The notes: generated by a model not told the origin, from the letters alone. A stretch of 64,000 bases of DNA from Pseudomonadota bacterium (GCA_027621405.1 JAQCBT010000014.1:33376-97375), one strand, 5' to 3'. Numbered from the stretch's first letter, positions 17,893 through 27,293 are shown. Translations and numbers: made by a program.

Positions 17893-19830
17893 CTAGGGCA
17901 GCGAGTAGACAATGAGCTCTGCTGGTTTGCCGGTCCCACCTACAAACATCGCCAGGTACTGTTTGCCATCGTGTTCATAGGTGAATGGCAGACCTGTCTG
18001 GTTGTCCGGCAAGTCAATCTCGGCAACGATATCGCCAGTCTCTTTGTTAACTGCGCGGAAGATAGGGCTGGCACCGGGCCCACCGGAACCTTCACCCACA
18101 AACAGCAGTGACTTGGTGAGGAGGATGCCGGCTCGGGTTGGTATGCCGGTTCTACCCACATCTACACCTTCCAGCAGCGGGTGGTTGCGAATGCGTTCCG
18201 GGGTATCGGCATTGGGAATCCACCACAGGTGGTCGCCGGAATTCATGTCGATGGCAGTGATCCGTCCATAGGGCGGCTTGACCACTTCGAGACCCTGCAC
18301 ACGGGGTGAGCGGACGCCGAAGGCCTGGCTGTAGTCGATGTCAGAGTCCGGATTCTTGGCCAGCGAGAGGACCTGCAGTTGGGTCCTTGAGGGCACGTAG
18401 AGGATGCCGGTTTCCGGATCCAGTGCCGAGCTCTCCCAGTTGGAGCCGCCCGTAGAGGAGGGCAGTCCCAGTCGCCCTATGGTGCCATCGTCCGCCTCCG
18501 CCAGTGACGGTGGCTCGAAGATGTTCTCACTCAGGCGGTAGCCCTGGATCGATTCCAGCGCAAGGGCGCGTATTTCCGGAGTCCAGTCGATGAGATCGGC
18601 TTCCGTGAAGCCCTGGCGATCGAATGCGGCAGGCCGTGTGGGGAAGGGCTGGGTTGGCGAATACCATTCGCCGGGCACATCACCCTGGGGCACTGGCTGT
18701 TCCACGATGGGCCAGATTGGCTCGCCGGTATCGCGATCGAAGGCGTAGACCCAGGACTGCTTGGTGATGGACATCACGACTTCGCGGCCGTTGGGCAGGT
18801 CGGTGATGATGGCCGGGGAAGGTACGTCCCAGTCCCAGATATCATGATGTATGAACTGATAGTGCCATTGCCGCTCACCGGTGCGGATATCCAGGGCCAC
18901 GATGCCACTGGAGAAAAGATTATCGCCATGGCGATCCCCGCCGTAGTAATCGCCAGTGGGATCTTCCACGGGAAGGTACACATGACCCCTTTCTGGGTCA
19001 CCCGAGATGGCTGCCCATACACCGGAGTTGCCGGTTATGTCATTGCCGGTGAGCCAGGACTCGTAACCAATTTCGCCTGCTTCGGGAATGGTATGAAACG
19101 TCCATAACAACTCACCCGTGCGTACATCGAAACCGCGCACGTCACCCTTGGTATTGAATTTTGAGCGTGGGCGTCCACCGGTGCGGTGAGCAGCTCCCAC
19201 CACGATCACATCGTTCATGACGAAGGGCGGGGCGGAGATGCCGATGTCCGGGTATTTGTAGCGAGGGTCGTCGGCGTTCCTCAGGCCCTGGTAGAGGTCT
19301 ACTTTGCCATTGTTGCCGAACTCTGGATCCGGAATGCCGGTTTCGGCATCGAGTGAAACCAGTTGATAGCCCGGTGAGACATCCAGCACTCGCGATTCAT
19401 TGCCATCGCTCCAGAATGCGACGCCGCGGCCAGCACCCTTGCGTGGAGCTTCGTCGAAGCGATCGCCCTCATTGTAGCGATACAGCCACAGCACCTGGCC
19501 CGTTGTCGCATCCAGAGCGACTACGTTACGGGTGTTGGCGATATTGGCGTAGAGTACGCCATTGATTTCCAGCGGTGTGGACGGGTTGTTGAAGTCGGTG
19601 CTGGTACCAAAATTTGAGGTATTGAAGCGCCAGGCGATTTCCAGATCGGCTACGTTGTCGGCGTTGATCTGGTCCAGGGGCGAATAGCGGTCCGCGGTAT
19701 GGCTGCCATGGATATTGGGCCAGTCGCCGGCGTCTACCGTGGTGCCGGGTTGGGCATGCGCTGCTGAGCCCAGTGCCAGTACCCCCATGACCGCCGCAAG
19801 TGAATGAATCAACGTTCTTATTCTTGTCAT
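17893..19830 (-). CDS. PQQ-dependent quinoprotein dehydrogenase, soluble periplasmic
   Basis: About 645 residues after a signal peptide ending in SAAHAQPG. The beta-propeller carries repeated tryptophan-docking segments (VVALDATTGQVLWLYRYN, FDVRTGELLWTFHTI, LDIRTGERQWHYQFIHHD, DMNSGDHLWW) typical of PQQ enzymes. DIWDWDVPSPA is the motif close to the active-site metal region. No C-terminal cytochrome domain with CxxCH is present, and no adjacent Cys-Cys disulphide as in methanol dehydrogenases. It probably oxidises an alcohol or sugar in the periplasm and passes electrons to a separate cytochrome or quinone. The ATG at 19830 follows GGAGAGA; the ATG 24 bases upstream has no site. Divergent from an ACHEGNY-family gene. 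Confidence 0.87.
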   Translation of the reverse strand: MTRIRTLIHSLAAVMGVLALGSAAHAQPGTTVDAGDWPNIHGSHTADRYSPLDQINADNVADLEIAWRFNTSNFGTSTDFNNPSTPLEINGVLYANIANTRNVVALDATTGQVLWLYRYNEGDRFDEAPRKGAGRGVAFWSDGNESRVLDVSPGYQLVSLDAETGIPDPEFGNNGKVDLYQGLRNADDPRYKYPDIGISAPPFVMNDVIVVGAAHRTGGRPRSKFNTKGDVRGFDVRTGELLWTFHTIPEAGEIGYESWLTGNDITGNSGVWAAISGDPERGHVYLPVEDPTGDYYGGDRHGDNLFSSGIVALDIRTGERQWHYQFIHHDIWDWDVPSPAIITDLPNGREVVMSITKQSWVYAFDRDTGEPIWPIVEQPVPQGDVPGEWYSPTQPFPTRPAAFDRQGFTEADLIDWTPEIRALALESIQGYRLSENIFEPPSLAEADDGTIGRLGLPSSTGGSNWESSALDPETGILYVPSRTQLQVLSLAKNPDSDIDYSQAFGVRSPRVQGLEVVKPPYGRITAIDMNSGDHLWWIPNADTPERIRNHPLLEGVDVGRTGIPTRAGILLTKSLLFVGEGSGGPGASPIFRAVNKETGDIVAEIDLPDNQTGLPFTYEHDGKQYLAMFVGGTGKPAELIVYSLP

Positions 19831-19980
19831 TGGATCTCTCCGCTTGGGTTGCACGGTTCCTGTATTCGTTCAGAAATCCGGAGGCCCAGAATAAGCAGAA
19901 TGCTGCGGGCTGTCGAGTCCCGAAGCCGATGAATTCAGGGGTTTTAGGGGACGGATTGCAATCGTGGTACCCTGCTTGTC

Positions 19981-20994
19981 ATGAAACCATTCAAACTGCC
20001 TGTGCTCGCTGTCCTGCTGGTCGCAATTACGCGGCCTGGCTTGGCGGCTGAGGATTACACGGTGCCCAGGACACAGTGGGGGCAGCCCGATTTACAGGGG
20101 GTTTGGAATTTCTCATCTGAGGTGCCCATGCAGCGTCCCGAGCATTTCGGAGACCGGGAATTCCTGACTCCCACAGAAATCGCTGCACAGTCACAACCGC
20201 TGCAATTGATCGGCCGCCGACAACCCATCCGTTCCGCTAACGGCGTGGAAGCGTTCTACAACGACAACATCTGGGCAGAGAACCGTGGTCGGGAGGATGC
20301 CGAGCGCACGTCGCTGATCGTGTATCCAGCTAACGGCCGCCTGCCATTGCTGCAGCCGGGAGTACTGTATCAGCCGGGCGGCGAACGTGATGTCACCGGT
20401 CAGCGACCGGTGCGCTTCACAGTAGGCGGCATCGGCCGGGACGGACCTGAGGATCGTGGTCTTTCAGAACGTTGCCTGGTCGGCTTCAATGCCGGCCCTC
20501 AGTTTACCCCAGGGGTGTATAACAATAATGTACGCATCGTTCAGAATCGGGACCATATGGTGATACTGACTGAGATGGTTCATGACGCGCGACTTGTAAG
20601 GCTCGGCAACAAGCCCGATCTGCATGAAGACATCGGTCTGTGGTCCGGGGATTCCCGCGGCTATTGGGAAGGGGATACCCTGGTTGTGGTTACCAAAAAC
20701 TTCAATGGTCTCACCCAGAGTTTCGAGAGTTACGGCAGCTCCAAGGAAAAGAGTCTGACCGAACGCTTTACCCGTCGTGGCCCCAATTCCATGGACTATC
20801 AATTCACCATCGAAGACCCGGCAACGTTCACCGACCATATCACGGTACTGCTGCCGATTACCCGGGTCCCTGCGGAACTCTATGAGTATGCTTGTCACGA
20901 GGGTAACTACGGGATGGGTAATATGCTCCGAGCATCCCGCGCGCGCGAGGCCAATGCCGAGATGGACAGTGTTGCGAACCTGTTCCGCCCCTAG
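19981..20994 (+). CDS. Secreted protein of unnamed family (ACHEGNY paralogue 1)
   Basis: A 337-residue protein with a signal peptide ending near PGLAAEDY. I know no function for it. It shares a clear block pattern with the proteins at 23359 and 40449: PDLQGVW close to the N-terminus, ERCLVGF in the middle, EMVHDARLV, a GDSRGYWEGDTLVVVTKNF block and YEYACHEGNYGMGN near the C-terminus, with one fixed Cys in each of the ERCL and ACHEG blocks that could pair as a disulphide. The conserved His and Asp residues in the HDAR, GDS and CHEG blocks could form a metal or catalytic site, but that is inference. It is divergent from a PQQ dehydrogenase and converges on the photolyase gene with 7 bases between. 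Confidence 0.7.
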   Translation: MKPFKLPVLAVLLVAITRPGLAAEDYTVPRTQWGQPDLQGVWNFSSEVPMQRPEHFGDREFLTPTEIAAQSQPLQLIGRRQPIRSANGVEAFYNDNIWAENRGREDAERTSLIVYPANGRLPLLQPGVLYQPGGERDVTGQRPVRFTVGGIGRDGPEDRGLSERCLVGFNAGPQFTPGVYNNNVRIVQNRDHMVILTEMVHDARLVRLGNKPDLHEDIGLWSGDSRGYWEGDTLVVVTKNFNGLTQSFESYGSSKEKSLTERFTRRGPNSMDYQFTIEDPATFTDHITVLLPITRVPAELYEYACHEGNYGMGNMLRASRAREANAEMDSVANLFRP

Positions 20995-21001
20995 GGGTCC
21001 T

Positions 21002-22555
21002 CTACAATTTATCCAGTGCCGCCAGATGTCTCTCGGCCTGTTCCAGAATCGCCTGCTGCTGCTCTTCGCCCATCCTGTTCCAGCTGCCATAGATCATGCG
21101 CAGGCGCTGGTTGTTCATGAGCTCTTCCCGATGTCGGTACATGAAGTGCCAATACAGGCTGTTAAGTGGGCAAGCTCGGTCTCCCGTTTTCTCCGAGACC
21201 TTATAAAAACAATCGCTGCAGTAGTCGCTCATCTTGTTGATGTAGTTGCCACCGGCCGCGTAGGGCTTCGTTCCCAGCAGCCCGCCATCGCCATACAATG
21301 CCATGCCACGCGTGTTAGGCATCTCCACCCATTCGATAGCATCAATGTAGATGCCAAGGTACCAGGCATCTACCTGATCGGGATCGATGCCGGTGATGAG
21401 GCAGAAGTTTCCTGTGACCATGAGCCGTTGAATGTGATGTGCGTAGGCGTGTTCGAGGGATTCGCTGATGGCCCTGTGCAGGCATCGCATACGGGTTTGG
21501 CCACTCCAGAAGAAGTCCGGTAGCGAGCGGTCGGCGTTATAGTGATTCCGCGTTGCATAGTTGGGCATATTGCGCCAGTAGATGCCACGCACGAATTCTC
21601 GCCACCCCAGTATCTGTCGAACGAACCCTTCCACGGCCGCAATATCTACCGTATCGGATTTATGGAACTGGCTTATGGCCTTGTCGATGACCTCCATGGG
21701 ACTGATCAATTTGCTGTTAAGGGCAAATGAGAGCCGGGAGTGATAAAGGCTCCAGCTATGGGGAGATCGTCCGGTAAGCGCGTCCTGGAAGCGACCGAAG
21801 CAGGGGAGGCAGACCTCACAGAAGTGATCAAGCAGCTGTAATGAATCCTGCCGGCTGATCGGCCAGGGAAGGGGGTTGCTGATCTTACCGAAGTAATCGA
21901 TATCAAACTCATCCAGCCTGGCGAGTATGTCTGAGACATCGGTAGCGAAGATCAGTGGCTGTGGAATTGCGGCTATGTCATCAGCCCTGAGTTTATTGCG
22001 ATTCTCCGCATCGAAGTTCCAGCGTCCGGCCACGGGCTCATCATCTTCCATGAGAATCCTGAACCGGCTGCGCATCTTCCTGTAGAAGGTCTCCATGCGC
22101 TGGTGTCTGGCTGCAGGGAAGTACTGCTCAATCTCGGTGAATGGCAGGATAAAATGCTCGGTATCGTATTCCGTGACAGGTATGGCGCTGCTGTCTTTGA
22201 AGTTACGTAGTTGGGTCAACAGACGATATTCATCAGGCCTTTGATAGTGTAGCTCGCTCGCACCGTACTGTTCACAGACTGCGCTCATCAGGCTGCACAG
22301 ATCTTCATGTGTAGCGGTAGCTGCAAGATCCAGGTGCAAGACCCGATGACCGCGCTCGACCAATACGTCGGCGAAGCGCTCCATGGCGGCGAAGAATGCA
22401 CAGAGTTTCTGCACATGATGCCTGGTATAGCGTGTTTCCTGCTGCAGCTCGGCGATCACGTACAATACAGTATCGTCTACCTGCGAAAACCAGCTATGGT
22501 TTTCATTGAGTTGGTCGCCGAGGATCCAGCGAATGCATCGATAGTGATGTTGCAT
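21002..22555 (-). CDS. Iron-sulfur bacterial cryptochrome/photolyase (FeS-BCP type)
   Basis: A 517-residue flavoprotein of the deoxyribodipyrimidine photolyase-related family, which repairs UV (6-4) lesions or acts as a light sensor. It begins with the typical IRWILGDQLN stretch. The C-terminal FAD domain contains RQILGWREFVRGIYW, the MTVTGNFxL-like LMVTGNFCLITGIDP, and IEWVEMPNTRGMALYGDGG. Four cysteines fit the [4Fe-4S] site: one in MRCLHRAI, and YCSDC plus a third in DRACPLN near residue 470. No MTHF/8-HDF chromophore prediction can be made. It stands alone, convergent with an ACHEGNY gene. Confidence 0.9.
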   Translation of the reverse strand: MQHHYRCIRWILGDQLNENHSWFSQVDDTVLYVIAELQQETRYTRHHVQKLCAFFAAMERFADVLVERGHRVLHLDLAATATHEDLCSLMSAVCEQYGASELHYQRPDEYRLLTQLRNFKDSSAIPVTEYDTEHFILPFTEIEQYFPAARHQRMETFYRKMRSRFRILMEDDEPVAGRWNFDAENRNKLRADDIAAIPQPLIFATDVSDILARLDEFDIDYFGKISNPLPWPISRQDSLQLLDHFCEVCLPCFGRFQDALTGRSPHSWSLYHSRLSFALNSKLISPMEVIDKAISQFHKSDTVDIAAVEGFVRQILGWREFVRGIYWRNMPNYATRNHYNADRSLPDFFWSGQTRMRCLHRAISESLEHAYAHHIQRLMVTGNFCLITGIDPDQVDAWYLGIYIDAIEWVEMPNTRGMALYGDGGLLGTKPYAAGGNYINKMSDYCSDCFYKVSEKTGDRACPLNSLYWHFMYRHREELMNNQRLRMIYGSWNRMGEEQQQAILEQAERHLAALDKL

Positions 22556-22766
22556 GAATAACAGGGTTGGTCTCTTAGGTAACCTTGCTTACGCCATCCA
22601 ACAGTCCACGGTTCAATCAGCAATACGGAAACTTACCAATGCTTGCGCGGTGGCGTGAATTACTGGGCGGCAGCTTTGTTTAATGGCCGGGAATCAGTGG
22701 CCTTATTGGATGGGCTTTGTACTGGATTGCCCTGGTTTTTCCCATTCTCACTGGGGCTTTATACTG

Positions 22767-23387
22767 TTAGAAATCCCCGAAATCACCGAATAGCTCATAG
22801 CCGAGTGCGTCGGCGTAACGGAGTTCGACTACACCCTCTTTCTGGATTTCCCCAGCCAGTAGTCGCGCCACGTCGCTGGCGATAAAGTCTATCGCCTGTC
22901 GCTCCTTGTTCTCCGCCAGGGAGAGTTGCAGCACGGATCCCCACAAGGCCAGCATGCGGTTGTCGATCAGGCGACCTTCGTTGAGCTTGGCCCATTCCGC
23001 ACCGATGGTGATGCCCAGAGAGTCGATCTCTCGCGCCAGGGAAGATTGCTCGTCATTGTTGGTAAGGGTCAGCAGTTCGCTCTTGATGTCCAGCCAGCCA
23101 CGGGGATAGACAACGGTGCCCACATAGAAGCTCTTTACCCAGTAAAGATACTCATCCATGGGCTGAACCAGTTGGTTGGCCGGGTCTTCCTGCCAGGCAC
23201 GCACAAACAGCCGGCTGGGAGGAATATTGTCGGGCCAGTCCTCAACTTGCAGTGAGAAACAGGCGTTCAGCAGCAGTGCCAGCAGGAGGGGGGTGCTTCT
23301 GATAAGCGAGCGCGTTCGATCACTGTGAACGCGCGTTGCTTCATCCTCTCGACCTGTCTTACCTGTCTGTAATGCCCAGTTCTTCAT
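22767..23387 (-). CDS. Predicted lipoprotein of unknown function
   Basis: About 206 residues if it starts at the ATG at 23387, which has GGAAG upstream and overlaps the end of the preceding gene by 29 bases, suggesting translational coupling. The N-region is long (about 27 residues) and leads to a lipobox-like LLLALLLNACF; the Cys would be acylated and anchor the protein. The mature part is rich in helices (WVKSFYVGTVVYPRGW, IDSLGITIGAEWAKLN, FIASDVARLLAGEI) and has no motif I recognise. It follows an ACHEGNY gene, so a link with that family is possible. Confidence 0.6.
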   Translation of the reverse strand: MKNWALQTGKTGREDEATRVHSDRTRSLIRSTPLLLALLLNACFSLQVEDWPDNIPPSRLFVRAWQEDPANQLVQPMDEYLYWVKSFYVGTVVYPRGWLDIKSELLTLTNNDEQSSLAREIDSLGITIGAEWAKLNEGRLIDNRMLALWGSVLQLSLAENKERQAIDFIASDVARLLAGEIQKEGVVELRYADALGYELFGDFGDF

Positions 23388-24408
23388 GCACTTCCAGTGT
23401 GCGCGCGCCAGCCAGGGAGCCCGGCATGGAGTAGTTTCCTTCATGGCATGCATATTCGTAGAGGCGGTCTTCGGTGGCGTAGAAGCTGAGTTCCGCGGTC
23501 CATGGCTGCAGGTAGAGATTGCTATCATCGACGATGAACTGGTATACGATCTCGTCTTCGGAGTAGCGGGCGAAGCGTTCGGTAATCCTGCCCTGCTTGG
23601 TAATTGGGACGGAACTCTGGCTTAGCTGCTGGGGATTGATGTTCACGGTCTCGATAACCAGTTCGTCCCCCTCATACCAGCCGACGGAATCACCGAACCA
23701 GGGTTCATGAACCGCAGGCCGCCGATTGGCGCGTGCCTCGGCAGGGGTGTCATAGACGGGAACGATGCGGGCGTCATGCACCATCTCCACCAGGATCATG
23801 ACGTAGTCATCGGTCTGCACGAACTGGTAGGTGTTGTTGTACAGAGCGCCCATCATGCCCGGTCCGGCCTTGTTGCCGAAGCCTATCAGGCAGCGCTCGG
23901 AGTTGGGGAATGCTTCGGGACCGCTATAGTCAGCGATGCCTGTGGCATAGCGTGCGCCGAAACTGGAACGCTGAAAATCGTATTGGGGGTCTTCCCGGCC
24001 AGGAACCCGGCCGTTTGCTGGATCGATAATATAGGACGTTCTGTACTCGCCCTTGACCAGGGCCAGGTTATTACCCGGCTCTACCCAGAAATTATTGTAG
24101 GCGCGAACGCCGAAATCATCGGCTCCCTCCTCGGGCAGGTCGTTGACACCATCACCCTCATCGAGGCCACCCTCGATGCCAGCGATGGGCGTCCGGGCGG
24201 CGATAATGACCGCCTGTTCTGTCGTAACCACCAGGCTTTCGACCCCTTCGGGGCGTTGCAGGTTGGTGAGGGATTTGTTGGTCCAGGTGCCTTCAAGGTC
24301 AGGTCGGACCTGCGACTGAGCCTGGGCCTCGTCCACGGAGCCAATGCTGCCGAAGGCGCCGCAGAGCAGGGCGGAGAGGGCAATGTTGAGTCGACTGTTC
24401 TTATGCAT
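23359..24408 (-). CDS. Secreted protein of unnamed family (ACHEGNY paralogue 2)
   Basis: A 349-residue secreted protein with a signal peptide up to about DEAQAQSQ. Shared blocks are PDLEGTWTNKSL near the N-terminus, SERCLIGFGN, EMVHDARIVP, FGDSVGWYEGDELVIETVN and YEYACHEGNYSMPG near the C-terminus. AGGAGAAG precedes the ATG at 24408; the upstream ATG adds ten residues without a ribosome site. A lipoprotein gene overlaps its end and a cupin gene lies about 110 bases upstream on the same strand, so a three-gene unit is possible. Function unknown; see the paralogues at 19981 and 40449. Confidence 0.7.
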   Translation of the reverse strand: MHKNSRLNIALSALLCGAFGSIGSVDEAQAQSQVRPDLEGTWTNKSLTNLQRPEGVESLVVTTEQAVIIAARTPIAGIEGGLDEGDGVNDLPEEGADDFGVRAYNNFWVEPGNNLALVKGEYRTSYIIDPANGRVPGREDPQYDFQRSSFGARYATGIADYSGPEAFPNSERCLIGFGNKAGPGMMGALYNNTYQFVQTDDYVMILVEMVHDARIVPVYDTPAEARANRRPAVHEPWFGDSVGWYEGDELVIETVNINPQQLSQSSVPITKQGRITERFARYSEDEIVYQFIVDDSNLYLQPWTAELSFYATEDRLYEYACHEGNYSMPGSLAGARTLEVHEELGITDR

Positions 24409-24516
24409 AGTGGTCTTCTCCTGTATGAAGACTGGCAACGATCATCTCGCCACCATATTCCTATTGGCAGCAGAAATCAAAGCCCAGCAATCAGCCCCCC
24501 AGGCTGATCGCAGACG

Positions 24517-25050
24517 CTAGTTCTCGTAAATATTAATCAGCGCGTAGGTAATGTCGCTTCCAGCATCGGTTAGCAACTGGTGCCAGACTCGTGCCGGGAC
24601 ATGCAGGATGTCGCCTTGGGTGACGCTGAATTCCTGGTAGCCCTCGAGGTCAGGGCGCTGTTCCTCCGGTGGGCGGCCTTCGACCCAGCCGGTGCGTTCG
24701 CCGCCGATTCTGGCAAGCCCGGAGCCCTGCAGGATCACATAGATGTCCCACTTGAATTCGTGAATCTCTGGCTGAGTGTAACCCGAACGTTGGACTATAG
24801 ACACGCTATGGCGGCGGTGCTCGGCATCGTCCAGTATGCGCTTGAACACGAAATTGGTGTCCCAGATGCCATTACCCTCGGCGAGTGACTGTTGCAGTTC
24901 ACCCTTTACGCCAGCTACAAAATCAGAATCCCATAACAGGTACTCGGCGGGTCGGTCTTCCATGGGCACATCACCAAAAGGGTTCTGCGCGGTACTGGAA
25001 GTCAACATGCCTGATCCAGCCAGGGCCAGGAATAGAAGCTGTCTGACCAT
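24517..25050 (-). CDS. Secreted cupin-fold protein
   Basis: A small periplasmic protein (about 177 residues) with a signal peptide from the ATG at 25050 (MVRQLLFLALAGSGML). The body reads like a single cupin barrel: IHEFKWDIYVILQGSG, then QGDILHVPARVWHQLL, where the glutamate/histidine positions are partly those expected of a metal site (H in the IHEF and WHQ segments). The frame is open to 25155 but the extra residues look non-coding. Function not known; cupins of this kind often bind a metal or small organic acid. It precedes the ACHEGNY and lipoprotein genes. Confidence 0.72.
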   Translation of the reverse strand: MVRQLLFLALAGSGMLTSSTAQNPFGDVPMEDRPAEYLLWDSDFVAGVKGELQQSLAEGNGIWDTNFVFKRILDDAEHRRHSVSIVQRSGYTQPEIHEFKWDIYVILQGSGLARIGGERTGWVEGRPPEEQRPDLEGYQEFSVTQGDILHVPARVWHQLLTDAGSDITYALINIYEN

Positions 25051-25243
25051 TTTGAATCCCCAATCAAAATTAAAACCTGGCAAAGAGAATACATGGCCTG
25101 TTGAGTCTGGGTCCAGAAGCGGCGGCATTTGGAGGGTGCCGTTGACCTGCGTCAAGAGGGCATATTAAAAACCACGATAGGATAAATCCGTGTAGTATAA
25201 GGGTGAATATAGGGCGTTGTTGGAGAAGTGTCAGGAGGTCGCC

Positions 25244-25567
25244 ATGGATACAAAGCAGATTGCAGCCAAGCTTAATGAGTTGAAGGCAGAATTGGAGGCG
25301 CGGGTTCAACGCACTCACAAGCACACCTACCAGAAAGACCAGCCAGTTAGTGCCAAGTTCGATGAGCAGGTAGTTGAAACTGAAAACGACAGCCTGGTGA
25401 TGGCGCTGGAGGCCGAGGGAAAGGAAGAGCTAGCGCTGATTGATAAAGCCCTGCATCGCATAGAGGCAGGCACCTACGGTCAATGCCAACGCTGCGGGGA
25501 AGCGATCGATGAGGCTCGCCTGCAGGCTATTCCCTACGCAGCCTATTGCATCGACTGCGCAAACTAG
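25244..25567 (+). CDS. TraR/DksA-type zinc-finger protein
   Basis: A cytoplasmic protein of 107 residues. The N-terminal half is a charged helical hairpin; the C-terminal half has a four-cysteine zinc site, CQRC then CIDC about 17 residues on, as in small DksA/TraR relatives that bind the RNA polymerase secondary channel. The coiled-coil tip lacks a clear DksA-type DxxDxA motif (it reads EGKEELALIDKAL), so ppGpp-dependent activity should not be assumed. The start at 25244 has AGGAGG; an upstream ATG/TTG adds nine residues without a site. Tail-to-tail with the universal stress protein gene. Confidence 0.8.
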   Translation: MDTKQIAAKLNELKAELEARVQRTHKHTYQKDQPVSAKFDEQVVETENDSLVMALEAEGKEELALIDKALHRIEAGTYGQCQRCGEAIDEARLQAIPYAAYCIDCAN

Positions 25568-25614
25568 AAAACCTCCCGCGACATGAGTCCGGATAGTCGG
25601 AAGCCAGCGTGTTA

Positions 25615-26523
25615 CTAGCCGGCTTTCATCACCAGCACATCGCAGGGGCAATCTTCGAGGATCTTCTCGGCGGTGTTACCCACGATAGCGCGTTCGAGAA
25701 AATTTCTGGACAGAGCGCCGATCACCAGCAAGTTCGCATTGCTGCTCTTCAGGTAACGCACGAGGTCCGGTGCCAGTTCACCACGGCTTAATTCCAGCTT
25801 GTCCTCGGCAAGGCCGTGTTCTGCCATTACTTCCAGAACCTTCTTGCGATGCTGATCACCTATGCGCCGCAGGTATTCCTCAGACTCTCCGCCCAGTGGG
25901 AAGAGGGCGCTTACAAACGGGAAATAGGAGTGAAACACGCGCACGGACTGCTTGAATAGAGCTGCAATCTTCGCAGCGGACTCGAGCAGTACATGATCGA
26001 GCCTGGACTGCGAGGCCTTGACGTGTAGCGGATCGATCGCGGTTACGATCTTGCCGTCATCATGCCATTCGCCCGGCTTCACCAGCATCACAGGTAAAGG
26101 GCATTTCCTGATCAGGCGCCAGTCTGTGTTAGTGATAATGCTGCGTTCGAGCACGTCATGGTGGTGGGTACTCTTGATGACCAGATTCGCCTGCAAGGCA
26201 TCGGCATGCTCGATGATGGATTCGGCGAGATGGTTATTTTCTGCGAATTCACTGGTAACTGTGAAGCCTTCATCCTTCAGTTCGCCTTCAATCTCCGACA
26301 GGAGCTTCTTGTAATGGTCCCGGAACAGCTTGCTCTGGGTCTTGAAGAAATCCTTGCCTATGCCTTCATAGAAATAGGACTGCTCGCTCAGGGTATTCTC
26401 GTTGTTGATGAATAGATGCAGGGAAGCTCCCGTAGCCCTGGCGACGAGTTTCGCCTTGTCCAGAACAAAGTCTCGTTCGACTGTAGGATCGACCACGACA
26501 AGTATCTTGTTAATCTGCTCCAT
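25615..26523 (-). CDS. Tandem-domain universal stress protein (UspE-like)
   Basis: A cytoplasmic 302-residue protein with two UspA domains (about 1-150 and 155-300). The second keeps the ATP-type motif GALSRNFLERAIVGNTAEKI-like, G-x9-G-N-T; the first has the degenerate THHHDVLERSIITNTDW version, so only the C-terminal half is likely to bind nucleotide. Such proteins are induced by oxygen limitation or stasis. It follows hsp20 on the same strand, with a strong hairpin between, and both genes are probably driven from the FNR-like promoter at 27169-27217. Confidence 0.87.
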   Translation of the reverse strand: MEQINKILVVVDPTVERDFVLDKAKLVARATGASLHLFINNENTLSEQSYFYEGIGKDFFKTQSKLFRDHYKKLLSEIEGELKDEGFTVTSEFAENNHLAESIIEHADALQANLVIKSTHHHDVLERSIITNTDWRLIRKCPLPVMLVKPGEWHDDGKIVTAIDPLHVKASQSRLDHVLLESAAKIAALFKQSVRVFHSYFPFVSALFPLGGESEEYLRRIGDQHRKKVLEVMAEHGLAEDKLELSRGELAPDLVRYLKSSNANLLVIGALSRNFLERAIVGNTAEKILEDCPCDVLVMKAG

Positions 26524-26551
26524 TGTTGCTCCTCGCCCTCGCTATAAATAG

Positions 26552-26589
26552 AGCGGGTCGGCTGCACTCACGAGTGCACCCGACCCGCT
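26552..26589 (-). terminator. Strong hairpin between hsp20 and the universal stress protein gene
   Basis: About 17-bp arms (AGCGGGTCGG plus TGCACT with AGTGCA plus CCGACCCGCT, one mismatch) around a 4-base loop. The minus-strand bases after it (CTATTTATAG) are only weakly U-rich, so it may be a partial terminator or a structure that shapes unequal expression of the two genes. Confidence 0.65.
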
Positions 26590-26609
26590 GTCTGTTTACT
26601 TGGCAACGC

Positions 26610-27053
26610 TTAGCGGATTTCTATGCGCTTGCTGGCTTCCTCTTCCGGTGCTGCGGCTTTCTTGGGTACGCTAAGAGTCAGTACGCCGTCCACGAAATTC
26701 GCCTGAATGTCATTATGGGTAGTGCCGGGGTTCACGTGGAAGCTTCTGCTTAGCATACCACTGCTGCGCTCCCGGTAGATTACCTTACCCTTCTTTTTCT
26801 CTTCTTTTTCCGTGTTTTTGCTGGCAGATACTGTCAGGACGTCGTTTTCCAGTCTGACATCGATATCTTCCTTCTTGACTCCGGGAAGATCGGCATGGAT
26901 TTCATAAGCATCATCGGTTTCATGCACGTCGACACGCATGCCAGCCAGGCTGTCGGGCTGCTTTTCCCGCAGGGATGGCTTGCCGAAGCCATGGAAAAAG
27001 TCGTTGAAGAATGAATCGACGTCAAAAATTTGATTTCTGGGAACCAGGTTCAT
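26610..27053 (-). CDS. Hsp20 / alpha-crystallin small heat-shock protein
   Basis: A 147-residue cytoplasmic chaperone that holds unfolding proteins. The N-terminus has the usual short aromatic segment (FFNDFFHGF), followed by the alpha-crystallin domain (VDVHETDDAYEIHADLPGVKKEDI through to NFVDGVLTLSVPKK). The expected C-terminal I-x-I anchoring motif is present as RIEIR. The ATG at 27053 follows AGAGG at good distance; a GTG nine bases upstream is less likely because it would overlap the ribosome site. Together with the universal stress protein gene it forms a stress unit. Confidence 0.92.
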   Translation of the reverse strand: MNLVPRNQIFDVDSFFNDFFHGFGKPSLREKQPDSLAGMRVDVHETDDAYEIHADLPGVKKEDIDVRLENDVLTVSASKNTEKEEKKKGKVIYRERSSGMLSRSFHVNPGTTHNDIQANFVDGVLTLSVPKKAAAPEEEASKRIEIR

Positions 27054-27168
27054 TGCAGTCACCTCTTGACTTGAATAATCGCAATATCAATCTCAATGCT
27101 GCATCAGCGCAGACATTGTATTTACTCATGAGTCCTACCTTAGGGCTCCGAGCGGACTTTCAAGTGTC

Positions 27169-27217
27169 CGGGGAAAGTATTTTTCACCCAGCGATGCACC
27201 TTATTGATTTATATCAA
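27169..27217 (-). promoter_or_regulatory. Predicted class II FNR/Anr promoter of hsp20-usp
   Basis: TTGATTTATATCAA at 27204-27217 is an exact match to the FNR consensus TTGAT-N4-ATCAA. On the minus strand an AATACT -10 element lies at 27181-27176, so transcription would begin near 27169 and the site would be centred at about -41.5, the standard position for class II activation. That leaves a leader of about 116 bases before hsp20, with a hairpin at 27094-27118. Geometry is seen directly; oxygen control is inferred from the known FNR/Anr family. Confidence 0.7.
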
Positions 27218-27293
27218 TTGTTCCAAAGGTGTCATGAAGGGCTGCGAGACAGGCTTTAAGCGAGCCCTGGCGGAGTCTGCGAATGTATTTAAA

